Below, one piece after another: positions 1 to 6,319 of a stretch of DNA of 10,179 nt. This DNA is from Bacteroidota bacterium. GTDB taxonomy: Bacteria; Bacteroidota; Bacteroidia; Flavobacteriales; Flavobacteriaceae. Positions within the stretch are counted from its first letter, which is position 1; each line of letters starts with the position of its first letter. The notes beneath the pieces were generated by a model that worked only from the letters and a program-made list of their open reading frames with translations, was not told the origin of the DNA and made no database searches. The stretch spans positions 1 through 10,179 of the forward strand of contig SBFL01000350.1 of the NCBI GenBank assembly GCA_006227965.1, in the 5' to 3' direction. The translations under genes were made by a program, and so were the position numbers.

Positions 1-104
1 CCACGGAAGCAGGATTGCGGATCGACATAAAGGCCCCCACTCCGGAGACACCCTCGATGACGATGGCACTTCAGAAGTACATCAACAGCGTAAACAAGAA
101 ATAG
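1..104 (+). CDS. hemD: Uroporphyrinogen-III synthase, C-terminal end only (partial)
   Basis: This is an open frame running in from the left edge (first full codon at position 3) and ending at TAG 102-104. It encodes the last 33 residues of a protein, containing TEAGLRIDIKAP and TPSMTMALQKYI and ending NSVNKK. From memory of the family, Bacteroidota uroporphyrinogen-III synthases end in just this way: a T(A)xAVxEAGL helix, a strand ending in AP, then PSMxxALxKYI. The enzyme (EC 4.2.1.75) closes and isomerises hydroxymethylbilane to uroporphyrinogen III in the cytoplasm, for haem and other tetrapyrroles. Catalytic-cleft residues lie outside the window, so the call rests on the tail alone. The stop is followed directly by a strong hairpin terminator. 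It is convergent with pckA. An unrelated protein with a similar tail cannot be excluded. Confidence 0.68.
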   Translation, partial: TEAGLRIDIKAPTPETPSMTMALQKYINSVNKK

Positions 105-135
105 AAAAAGGCTTCCTGTTCCGGAAGCCTTTTTT
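105..135. terminator. Bidirectional intrinsic terminator between hemD and pckA
   Basis: Positions 105-116 (AAAAAGGCTTCC) and 123-134 (GGAAGCCTTTTT) form a perfect 12-bp stem with a 6-nt loop (TGTTCC). The A-run on one side and the T-run on the other give a U-tract in either direction. It begins one base after the hemD stop and ends two bases before the pckA stop codon complement, so one hairpin can end both convergent transcripts. Confidence 0.9.
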
Positions 136-136
136 A

Positions 137-1753
137 CTAAAACGCATACCGCTGCGGGCCACCCCTGCGGATCTCCTCCCCTGCATAGGATTCAAATTTC
201 TTGAAATTCTCCCGAAACGCATTTGACAATTTAAACGCAGTCCTGTAATAGGCTTCGTCGTTGTTCCAGGTAGCCCTGGGGCTCAGGAGCTCGGTCGGCA
301 CCCCCGGACAGGATCTTGGCTGGGCCACTCCGAAAACAGAATGGATATGATAGGTGTCATAGGTATATAATCCCAGTTCTCCTTTGAGGGCCGCGCGAAT
401 CATCGCCCGGGTATATTTGAGCTTCATCCGTGTACCCACGCCGTATGGCCCTCCGGTCCATCCGGTATTGACCAGCCAAACGTTCGTCCCGGATTCCTGC
501 ATTTTCCGGCTGAGCATTTCAGCGTACTTTGCGGGGTGGAGGGGCATAAAGGGGGCTCCGAAACAAGCAGAAAAAGAAGGAACAGGTTCATCCACCCCTG
601 CCTCGGTTCCGGCAACCTTGGCGGTGTAACCCGAGATGAAGTGATACGCTGCCTGTGCCGGGGTCAGTCTGGAGATAGGCGGCAGCACCCCAAAGGCGTC
701 GGCAGTCAGGAAAAAAATATGTTTTGGATTGGATCCGATGGAAGGGTCCCTGCGGTTTTCGATATGGTAGATCGGATAGCTGACCCTGGTATTTTGAGTA
801 ATGCCGGAATCTGCGAAATCCACCGATCCGTCATCTTCCATAATCACATTTTCCAGGATTGCTCCTTTTTTGATCGCCCCATAAATTTCCGGCTCATTCT
901 CAGCAGAAAGATTAATCACTTTCGCATAACAACCGCCTTCGAAATTGAATACCGAATTTTCAGGGGTCCATCCGTGCTCATCGTCCCCGATAAGTTTCCT
1001 GGAGGGATCCGTGGAGAGGGTGGTCTTTCCCGTCCCTGACAATCCAAAGAAGATAGCCGTCTGATCATCCTCGCCTACATTGGCTGAACAATGCATGGGA
1101 AGGGTTTCCCTGTACACCGGCAAAATAAAATTCAGGGCCGAAAAAATTCCTTTCTTGATTTCTCCAGTATATCCCGTACCCCCAATCAGGACCATTTTCC
1201 GGGTGAAGTTCAGGATGGCGAAATTGTGTTGGCGGGTTCCATCTTCCTCAGGGTCTGCCATGAAACCAGGAGCGTTGATTACCGTCCAGTCGGCCTTGAA
1301 ATCGGCCAATTCTGCCCCGGTAGGACGGATGAACATGTTATAGGCGAAAAGATTGGACCACGGATACTCATTGATCATGCGGACGCCCATCCGATAATTC
1401 GGATCGGCACAAACAAAACAATCGCGGACATAAAGTTCCCTATCGTTCAGGTAGCTGATAACCTTTTTGTGCAACTGGTCAAAATCATCCGGGTCAAACG
1501 GTTTGTTGATTGGACCCCACCATACCCTATCCTCCGTTACGGCATCCTTCACAATAAACCGGTCCTGAGGGGATCGCCCCGTAAATTCTCCGGTACTGAC
1601 AGCCAGGGCTCCGGAATCGGCCTCCACGCCCATGCCGGATTGAAGGGTGTGGTCGTGAAGTTCATCGGCAGATAACTGATAGTGAATGTCCTCCGTGGTG
1701 ATTCCGTAGTCGGCCAGCGAAATCGTTTTCGCTCGAGCGGCAGATGTACTCAT
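137..1753 (-). CDS. pckA: Phosphoenolpyruvate carboxykinase (ATP)
   Basis: This enzyme (EC 4.1.1.49) converts oxaloacetate and ATP to PEP, CO2 and ADP in the cytoplasm, the entry step of gluconeogenesis. The 538-residue protein matches the usual family length. Visible motifs are the KKG around residues 200-202 (metal/substrate lysine), H221 in HCSAN (metal ligand), the PEPCK P-loop GLSGTGKTTLS at 237-247, the kinase-2 motif LIGDDEHGW at 254-262 with paired aspartates, FEGGCYAK at 271-278 and the substrate arginine in NTRVSYP (about R323). The frame stays open 30 codons further upstream to 1843. I chose the ATG at 1751-1753 because MSTSAARAKTISL begins a normal PEPCK N-terminus, because the extension would overlap the DUF423 gene, and because a TACTTTTG -7 promoter element lies inside the extension. 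It is convergent with hemD across a shared terminator. No key residue appears to be missing. Confidence 0.97.
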   Translation of the reverse strand: MSTSAARAKTISLADYGITTEDIHYQLSADELHDHTLQSGMGVEADSGALAVSTGEFTGRSPQDRFIVKDAVTEDRVWWGPINKPFDPDDFDQLHKKVISYLNDRELYVRDCFVCADPNYRMGVRMINEYPWSNLFAYNMFIRPTGAELADFKADWTVINAPGFMADPEEDGTRQHNFAILNFTRKMVLIGGTGYTGEIKKGIFSALNFILPVYRETLPMHCSANVGEDDQTAIFFGLSGTGKTTLSTDPSRKLIGDDEHGWTPENSVFNFEGGCYAKVINLSAENEPEIYGAIKKGAILENVIMEDDGSVDFADSGITQNTRVSYPIYHIENRRDPSIGSNPKHIFFLTADAFGVLPPISRLTPAQAAYHFISGYTAKVAGTEAGVDEPVPSFSACFGAPFMPLHPAKYAEMLSRKMQESGTNVWLVNTGWTGGPYGVGTRMKLKYTRAMIRAALKGELGLYTYDTYHIHSVFGVAQPRSCPGVPTELLSPRATWNNDEAYYRTAFKLSNAFRENFKKFESYAGEEIRRGGPQRYAF

Positions 1754-1773
1754 AAGATGGGTTTTTGTTTGGG

Positions 1774-1781
1774 CAAAAGTA
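1774..1781 (-). promoter_or_regulatory. Probable pckA promoter -7 element
   Basis: The minus strand reads TACTTTTG, a full match to the Bacteroidota sigma-A -7 consensus TAnnTTTG. It lies 20 bp upstream of the chosen pckA ATG, implying a short leader of roughly 15 nt. No TTG is seen at the expected -33 spacing, so the evidence is the -7 box and its position only. It gives pckA its own start site apart from the upstream DUF423 gene. Confidence 0.5.
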
Positions 1782-1820
1782 TTTAAAATTAGAAGGATAT
1801 TCCCAGCCGGAAGCCAGAAG

Positions 1821-2207
1821 TTAGCCCATTGGACTAAAAACACGATAAAGCATAAGCAGCCAGCCGCTAATCAGCAATGCCCCGCCCAAAGGGGTTACCC
1901 AGGCAACAGAGCTGAAATCAAGCCCTGCCAGGGGGCCGGTTGTAAGGCCATAGATGGAGAATGAAAAACAGAGAACTCCGGAAAGGATCAGTAAATACAC
2001 CGGCCGTTTCTCCCGGTCCTTCAGGTAGTTCGTGCTTCCCAGGAACAAAAGAAAAAGTGCGTGATACATCTGATAGGCAACCCCGGTGCCAAAACTCTCC
2101 AGGGAATCATTACTAAGGACTGCCTTCAGCGAATGTGCTCCCAGGGCACCCAGGATCACTGCCAGAAAACCAAAAAGGGCTCCCGTTGCCAATATTGTTT
2201 TGTTCAT
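1821..2207 (-). CDS. DUF423 family small integral membrane protein
   Basis: This 128-residue hydrophobic protein has four predicted membrane segments at about 4-26, 44-60, 69-89 and 101-121. Family hallmarks (DUF423, the YgdD/YwdK type) are the GALGAHSLK stretch at residues 20-28, TGVAYQMYHAL at 41-51, the FSFSIYG in TM3 and TPLGGALLISGW at 105-116. The length is typical. The molecular function of the family is not established. It should sit in the inner membrane. It lies upstream of pckA on the same strand with a 67-bp gap that contains a pckA promoter candidate, so the two need not form an operon. Its own TACATTTG box lies just upstream, overlapping the promoter region of the divergent saccharopine dehydrogenase gene. 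The start ATG (2205-2207) is the natural family start. Confidence 0.9.
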   Translation of the reverse strand: MNKTILATGALFGFLAVILGALGAHSLKAVLSNDSLESFGTGVAYQMYHALFLLFLGSTNYLKDREKRPVYLLILSGVLCFSFSIYGLTTGPLAGLDFSSVAWVTPLGGALLISGWLLMLYRVFSPMG

Positions 2208-2227
2208 AACTCCAGTGACATATTTTT

Positions 2228-2255
2228 TTGCAAATGTAACATTTTGATACCTTCG
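2228..2255 (+). promoter_or_regulatory. Possible promoter of the saccharopine dehydrogenase gene
   Basis: TTG at 2228-2230, a 17-bp spacer, then TACCTTCG at 2248-2255 resemble the flavobacterial TTG-N17-23-TAnnTTTG promoter, with one mismatch in the -7 box. It is 32 bp upstream of the ATG at 2288. The match is imperfect, so this is a candidate only. Confidence 0.35.
2231..2238 (-). promoter_or_regulatory. Probable promoter -7 element for the DUF423 gene
   Basis: The minus strand reads TACATTTG, a perfect TAnnTTTG match, 24 bp upstream of the DUF423 start codon. No clear -33 TTG is found at normal spacing. It lies inside the spacer of the proposed divergent promoter at 2228-2255, so the two polymerase sites would overlap. 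Confidence 0.45.
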
Positions 2256-2287
2256 TATGCCGTAACCCTAACTTCATCTCAGCCACT

Positions 2288-3661
2288 ATGTCCCGAAGCA
2301 TCCTGGTCGTTGGAGCCGGCAAATCCACCTCTTACCTATTGGACTATTTCCTGGAGCAATCTGCAGAAGAGGATCTTAAAATCATCATAGGTGACAAAAA
2401 TCCCGAAGGGGTCCCTGAAGCATATCACAAGCACCCGAATTCCAGGGTCATCGCTCTGGATACTAACGATGTGCAAACAAGGAAAGACAATGTGAAGCAG
2501 GCAGACATCATCGTTTCCATGCTGCCTCCCACAATGCACCTGGACATTGCCAGGGATTGCCTCGAATTCAATAAAAATCTGGTGACGGCATCCTACATAA
2601 GTGAGGAGATGCGGCAGCTGGATCCAGAGGTGCGCAGCAAGGGGCTTGTTTTCATGAATGAAATAGGGCTGGACCCGGGTATCGATCACATGAGCGCCAT
2701 GGAGGTCATCGACCGTATCCAGGCCTCAGGTGGGAAAATGATCCTGTTTGAATCTTTTACCGGTGGCCTGCTGGCTCCCGAGAGTGACACGAACCTATGG
2801 AATTACAAATTCACATGGAACCCCAGAAATGTGGTCGTTGCCGGGCAGGGCGGGGCTGCCAAATTCATTCAGGAAGGCACTTACAAATACATTCCCTACC
2901 ACCGGCTGTTCAGGAGGACCGAATTTCTAGAAATCAAGGGTTACGGGACCTTTGAAGTCTATGCAAACCGGGACTCCCTGCGCTACCGGGAGGCCTATGG
3001 CCTTCAGGATGCCCTGACACTCTACCGGGGTACCATGCGAAGGGTGGGCTTTTCAAGGGGCTGGAATATATTCGTGCAGCTGGGGATGACAGATGACACC
3101 TACCATATTGAAAACTCCCAGGGGATGTCCTTCCGGGATTTCACCAACCTCTTTCTTCCCTACTCCCCTACCGATTCCGTCGAGCTAAAACTGAGGCATT
3201 ATCTGAAAATCGACCAGGATGATATCCTTTGGGGAAAGCTCCTGGAATTAAACCTGTTTGATGCCGAGAGTAAAATCACCACTGCTAACGGCACCCCGGC
3301 ACAGATTCTGCAGGAAATCCTGCAGCAGAGCTGGACGCTGGGACCGGATGACCGGGACATGATCGTGATGTACCACAAATTCGGCTATGAAATGGACAAA
3401 AAAAGGTATCAGCTCGATGCCAACATGGTAGTCCTGGGGGAATCAGCCCGGCATACGGCAATGGCGAAGACAGTCGGCCTGCCTGTGGGCATAGCCACCC
3501 TGCTAATCCTCAATGGAAAGATCAAAGAGCCCGGTGTGCAAATCCCCATTCGCAGGGAAACTTACCAGCCTGTCCTGAATTCCCTAAAGAATTACGGAAT
3601 CCGGTTCCGTGAATACGAAGTTCCCTATCTGGGATATAATCCCGATTCCGTAGGAAACTAG
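2288..3661 (+). CDS. Saccharopine dehydrogenase (glutamate-forming type, AASS C-terminal-like)
   Basis: This 457-residue protein of the saccharopine dehydrogenase family has the likely reaction saccharopine + NAD(P)+ + water to L-glutamate + 2-aminoadipate 6-semialdehyde (EC 1.5.1.9/1.5.1.10). It begins with a Rossmann strand-loop-helix ILVVGAGKSTSYLLDY (residues 5-20; dinucleotide loop GAGKST 9-14). It then shows an IIVSMLPPTMH segment (75-84) and the family hallmark NEIGLDPGIDHMSA (124-137), which also occurs in the dehydrogenase half of the eukaryotic AASS/LKR-SDH enzyme. The length fits a stand-alone dehydrogenase domain; the lysine-ketoglutarate reductase partner is not in the window. 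An Lrp/AsnC regulator follows 41 bp downstream on the same strand, which suggests amino-acid-responsive control. Homologous carboxynorspermidine or homospermidine-pathway dehydrogenases share the fold, but the DPG-DH context favours saccharopine. The substrate is inferred. The start is the first ATG, without a visible Shine-Dalgarno sequence. Confidence 0.85.
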   Translation: MSRSILVVGAGKSTSYLLDYFLEQSAEEDLKIIIGDKNPEGVPEAYHKHPNSRVIALDTNDVQTRKDNVKQADIIVSMLPPTMHLDIARDCLEFNKNLVTASYISEEMRQLDPEVRSKGLVFMNEIGLDPGIDHMSAMEVIDRIQASGGKMILFESFTGGLLAPESDTNLWNYKFTWNPRNVVVAGQGGAAKFIQEGTYKYIPYHRLFRRTEFLEIKGYGTFEVYANRDSLRYREAYGLQDALTLYRGTMRRVGFSRGWNIFVQLGMTDDTYHIENSQGMSFRDFTNLFLPYSPTDSVELKLRHYLKIDQDDILWGKLLELNLFDAESKITTANGTPAQILQEILQQSWTLGPDDRDMIVMYHKFGYEMDKKRYQLDANMVVLGESARHTAMAKTVGLPVGIATLLILNGKIKEPGVQIPIRRETYQPVLNSLKNYGIRFREYEVPYLGYNPDSVGN

Positions 3662-3677
3662 GCAGGGAGAATTATGC

Positions 3678-3685
3678 TATCTTTA
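3678..3685 (+). promoter_or_regulatory. Weak candidate promoter -7 element before the Lrp/AsnC gene
   Basis: TATCTTTA matches TAnnTTTG at all but the last base. It lies in the 41-bp gap, 17 bp before the regulator's ATG. No -33 TTG is present at normal spacing. The regulator may instead be read through from the saccharopine dehydrogenase gene. Confidence 0.22.
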
Positions 3686-3702
3686 GGGAAATTACCACGG
3701 CG

Positions 3703-4173
3703 ATGAAATCGGACCATAAGGGCGTTCAAATTGACGGTATCGACAAAAAGATCTTGCGGTATCTGATGGCAGATGCCCGGACGCCTATCCTGGAAATAGC
3801 CCGCAACATCGGGATTTCGGGTGCAGCGATCCACCAGCGGCTGCGCAAGCTGGAGAAATCAGGGCTCCTGGCAGGATCCAAATTCGTAATCAACCCAAAA
3901 TCACTTGGCTACACGACCACTGCCTATATCGGGATCTACCTGGACAAGGCCATGAGTAACCCTTATGCCGTGAAGGAGCTGAAAAAAATCCCTGAGGTTC
4001 TGGAATGTCATTACACTACCGGAAACTGGTCCATCCTTATCAAAGTCCTGTGCCAGGACAACGAACATCTGATGCACCTGCTGAACAAAAAGATCCAGCA
4101 AATTGAAGGTGTCTCGCGTACAGAAACCTTCATTTCACTGGATCAGCAGATAGACCGGCAGATCCAAATCTGA
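3703..4173 (+). CDS. Lrp/AsnC family transcriptional regulator
   Basis: This 156-residue protein is the normal length for the family. The N-terminal AsnC-type winged helix-turn-helix opens with GIDKKILRYLMADART (residues 12-27), followed by the HTH ILEIARNIGISGAAIHQRLRKL (about 29-50) and the wing GLLAGSKFVINPKSLG (54-69). The C-terminal RAM/AsnC effector domain spans about 72-150, with AYIGIYLDK (74-82), VLECHYTTGNWSILIKV (99-115) and a final beta strand ETFISL (141-146). Members form octameric or dimeric assemblies that bind amino acids and control their metabolism. It lies directly behind a saccharopine dehydrogenase gene. Related regulators in other bacteria control lysine or alanine catabolic genes, so this pair and the nearby ald gene are plausible targets by inference. 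Its 3' end lies only 10 bp from the convergent peptidase gene. Confidence 0.93.
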   Translation: MKSDHKGVQIDGIDKKILRYLMADARTPILEIARNIGISGAAIHQRLRKLEKSGLLAGSKFVINPKSLGYTTTAYIGIYLDKAMSNPYAVKELKKIPEVLECHYTTGNWSILIKVLCQDNEHLMHLLNKKIQQIEGVSRTETFISLDQQIDRQIQI

Positions 4174-4183
4174 ATCCACCCTC

Positions 4184-4879
4184 TTAATCTCTTCCTCCAA
4201 ACACTTGTAACCCCCAGTATACAAGGGTTGCAAGAGCGCCGATAGCTGCGACCAGATAGGTTCGGGCTGCCCATTTAAGGGCGTCTTCTGCCCCTTTGTA
4301 TTCCTGGGAGGTTACCATTCCGGTCCTTTTCAGCCAGACAAGTGCCCGGTTGCTCGCATCATACTCCACGGGAAGGGTTACAAAACTGAAGAGGGTTGCC
4401 AGAGCCATCATCGCCAGGCCTGCCACGGCAATCCAGTAACCCATCCCCACGCCTGCAGCCGCTCCAAGTATTAGTCCGCCAAAGACAAGCCAGGTGGACA
4501 TGCCGGAAGTTATACTGACCATGGGTACGAGTTTGGAACGCATGGTCAGCCATTGATATGACTTGGCGTGTTGCACGGCATGACCGCATTCATGAGCGGC
4601 CACAGCAGCTGCCGCCGCATTCCGCTGATGGTATACGCCTTCGCTTAGGTTCACCGTTTTGTTCTTGGGATTGTAGTGGTCTGTCAGCATCCCTGCCGTG
4701 CTGACCACCTTCACATCGTGTATGCCATTGTCTGCCAGCATTTTTTCTGCAATCTCAGCTCCGCTCATCCCATTTTGCAGATGGACCTTTGAATAATGCT
4801 GGAATTTACTCTTGAGCCTTGCACTAACCAGCCAGCTTACGAGCGCAATGGCACCAATAATAATATAGTAACCTGTCAT
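4184..4879 (-). CDS. Membrane-anchored neutral zinc metallopeptidase (YugP-like)
   Basis: This 231-residue protein belongs to the zinc peptidase_2 / YugP family (PF04298, recognised from motifs). It has an N-terminal membrane segment (about 4-20) and a conserved soluble start with MSGAEIAEKML (38-48) and DHYNPKNKTVNLSEGVY (67-83). The catalytic HECGH is at 96-100 (two zinc-ligand histidines around the general-base glutamate, within AAHECGHAVQH), and hydrophobic segments lie at about 116-140, 145-169 and 204-225. E172 in LPVEYDAS is a likely third ligand by analogy with other HExxH enzymes. The physiological substrate is not known; a membrane protein quality-control role is often guessed. It follows ald on the same strand after 106 bp, so readthrough is possible. 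A TATTTTTA box upstream (near 4900) is too weak to list separately. It ends tail-to-tail with the Lrp/AsnC gene. Confidence 0.9.
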   Translation of the reverse strand: MTGYYIIIGAIALVSWLVSARLKSKFQHYSKVHLQNGMSGAEIAEKMLADNGIHDVKVVSTAGMLTDHYNPKNKTVNLSEGVYHQRNAAAAAVAAHECGHAVQHAKSYQWLTMRSKLVPMVSITSGMSTWLVFGGLILGAAAGVGMGYWIAVAGLAMMALATLFSFVTLPVEYDASNRALVWLKRTGMVTSQEYKGAEDALKWAARTYLVAAIGALATLVYWGLQVFGGRD

Positions 4880-4985
4880 CCTTTCGAAATTTTAATGAAT
4901 AAAAATATCGAAAAAGCAGCAAAAACCTCGCCAAGATGTTCCTAAAATCCTAAAGAGGCACGGGACTGCAAAGCTGTCATGATTC

Positions 4986-6089
4986 TTATGCCATTATACC
5001 CTTCAAGGGGCCGAAAGCCTCCAGGATTTCGTCGTATACGATTTCCCCATTCACAATGTTCAGCCCTTTTTGCAGGGAATCATCAGAAGAGCAGGCCTTT
5101 TCCCATCCAAGATCCGCGAGTTTCAGCACGTAGGGCAGCGTTACATTCGTAAGGGCAAGGGTAGAGGTATAGGGGACCGCTCCGGGCATGTTGGCCACGC
5201 AGTAATGGACCACATCGTCTATTATAAAAATAGGTTCCTCATGGGTTGTGGGTCTCGAGGTTTCCACACACCCCCCCTGGTCCACGGCAACATCCACGAT
5301 CACGGCACCCGGATGCATGGTCTTCAACATGTCCCTCGTGATCAGTTTGGGGGCACGCGCCCCCTTGATAAGGACGCCACCAACGATCAAATCGTGGGTT
5401 TTCACATGCTTCCGGATATTGTATTCATTGGAGAATTCGGTGACCACGTGGGGTGGCATAACGTCATTCACGTACCGCAGGCGTTTCATGTTTACATCCA
5501 TCATGGTAACATGGGCACCGAGCCCTGCGGCCATTTTGGCAGCCTGAATTCCGACCGTGCCTGCCCCCAGTACCAGGACGCGACCGGGGGGAACTCCGGG
5601 AACCCCCCCGAGGAGGACACCTTTGCCCTTCACCGGTTTCTCGAGATACTTGGCACCCTGCTGAATAGCCATCCGGCCGGCAACCTCAGACATGGGGGTC
5701 AGCAAAGGCAGGGACCCATCAGGATCCTCAACGGTCTCGTAAGCGATACACACCGCTTTGCTGTCTACCATGGCCCGTGTAAGGAGCTCGCTGGAAGCAA
5801 AGTGAAAATAGGTGAAAACCACCTGTCCTTTCTGTACCAGGTCATACTCCTGCTTTATGGGCTCCTTTACCTTGACAATCATTTCGCTCATCGTGTAGAC
5901 CTGCCCTATGCTATCCAGGATCCGGGCTCCTACTTTCCTGTAGTCTTCGTCTGAAAAACCACTTCCCAACCCGGCCCCGGTCTGCACGAATACGGAGTGA
6001 CCTTTATGGGTTAATTCCAATACTCCCGCAGGCGTCATCCCCACCCGGCTTTCATTGTTCTTGATTTCTTTTGGTATCCCAATGACCAT
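4986..6089 (-). CDS. ald: Alanine dehydrogenase
   Basis: This enzyme (EC 1.4.1.1) interconverts L-alanine + NAD+ + water and pyruvate + ammonia + NADH in the cytoplasm. At 367 residues it is the usual length (about 370). The N-terminus GIPKEIKNNESRVGMTP carries substrate-binding R15. K75 lies in VKVKEP and the catalytic H96 in TYFHFAS. The NAD-binding loop LGAGTVG spans 174-180, with the ribose-binding acid D198 after it. The catalytic D270 is in VDVAVDQGGC and N300 in YCVANMPGAVP. These residues fit characterised alanine dehydrogenases and separate it from transhydrogenase alpha subunits and lysine-ketoglutarate reductases of the same superfamily. A 363-bp non-coding region with dyads precedes it, and an A9 tract lies at about -7 to -15 relative to the ATG. 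An Lrp/AsnC gene lies 0.8 kb downstream; such proteins regulate ald in other bacteria, so control by it is possible. Confidence 0.96.
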   Translation of the reverse strand: MVIGIPKEIKNNESRVGMTPAGVLELTHKGHSVFVQTGAGLGSGFSDEDYRKVGARILDSIGQVYTMSEMIVKVKEPIKQEYDLVQKGQVVFTYFHFASSELLTRAMVDSKAVCIAYETVEDPDGSLPLLTPMSEVAGRMAIQQGAKYLEKPVKGKGVLLGGVPGVPPGRVLVLGAGTVGIQAAKMAAGLGAHVTMMDVNMKRLRYVNDVMPPHVVTEFSNEYNIRKHVKTHDLIVGGVLIKGARAPKLITRDMLKTMHPGAVIVDVAVDQGGCVETSRPTTHEEPIFIIDDVVHYCVANMPGAVPYTSTLALTNVTLPYVLKLADLGWEKACSSDDSLQKGLNIVNGEIVYDEILEAFGPLKGIMA

Positions 6090-6175
6090 GATGTATTTTT
6101 TTTTGTTGGGTTAAAGATGTGGCAAATATTCAATTATGCGAAATAATGTCGATAAAAAGCAGGGGGTATGTCAAT

Positions 6176-6192
6176 AAAATATCAATTATTTT
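6176..6192. promoter_or_regulatory. AT-rich dyad upstream of ald, possible operator
   Basis: AAAATA (6176-6181) and TATTTT (6187-6192) form an inverted repeat around TCAAT. It lies about 46 bp upstream of the best ald promoter box. AT-rich imperfect palindromes are typical of Lrp/AsnC sites, but the region is AT-rich overall and a 6-bp dyad can arise by chance. Confidence 0.22.
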
Positions 6193-6200
6193 AATACTGC

Positions 6201-6219
6201 CCCCTATTTTTAATAGGGG
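6201..6219. promoter_or_regulatory. 8-bp hairpin upstream of ald
   Basis: CCCCTATT (6201-6208) and AATAGGGG (6212-6219) pair perfectly around a 3-nt TTT loop. On the minus strand no U-run follows directly, so it is not a classical terminator for leuS. On the plus strand a T7 run comes 9 nt later. It could be a leader-RNA stem of ald, a protein-binding palindrome or a processing/stability hairpin; the sequence alone does not decide. Confidence 0.35.
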
Positions 6220-6295
6220 TGCTTTCATTTTTTTATAATTTATCACAGGTATCGCTCATCGAGAAATAACCGCATTGTCCGGGGATAATTAGAGG

Positions 6296-6319
6296 AAAAA
6301 AGGTGATTAACCCTTTTTT
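6296..6319 (-). terminator. Candidate leuS terminator (bidirectional-looking hairpin)
   Basis: AAAAAAGG (6296-6303) and CCTTTTTT (6312-6319) form an 8-bp stem with an 8-nt loop, giving a U6 run at the end of the stem on the minus strand. The GC content of the stem is low, and it lies about 134 nt past the leuS stop, farther than usual, so this is a moderate call. It resembles in style the strong A-run/T-run hairpin at 105-134. Confidence 0.42.

Noticed and set aside
1091..1675. 194-codon open frame antisense to pckA
   Set aside because: It lies inside a complete, motif-rich pckA and shows no domain or upstream signal of its own.
2296..2330. GAGKST in the saccharopine dehydrogenase as a P-loop ATPase motif
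   Set aside because: The context ILVVGAGKSTSYLLDY is a Rossmann nucleotide-binding loop at the very N-terminus of a dehydrogenase, and no Walker B or NTPase fold follows.
5070..5954. 294-codon open frame antisense to ald
   Set aside because: It lies wholly within ald, has His/Gly-rich low-information composition, and matches no family. It is a shadow frame.
4986..6089. ald gene as the missing lysine-ketoglutarate reductase partner of the saccharopine dehydrogenase
   Set aside because: It has the full alanine dehydrogenase residue set (R15, K75, H96, D270, N300) and the YCVANMPGAVP signature, and is of normal Ald length. The shared superfamily fold is the only link.
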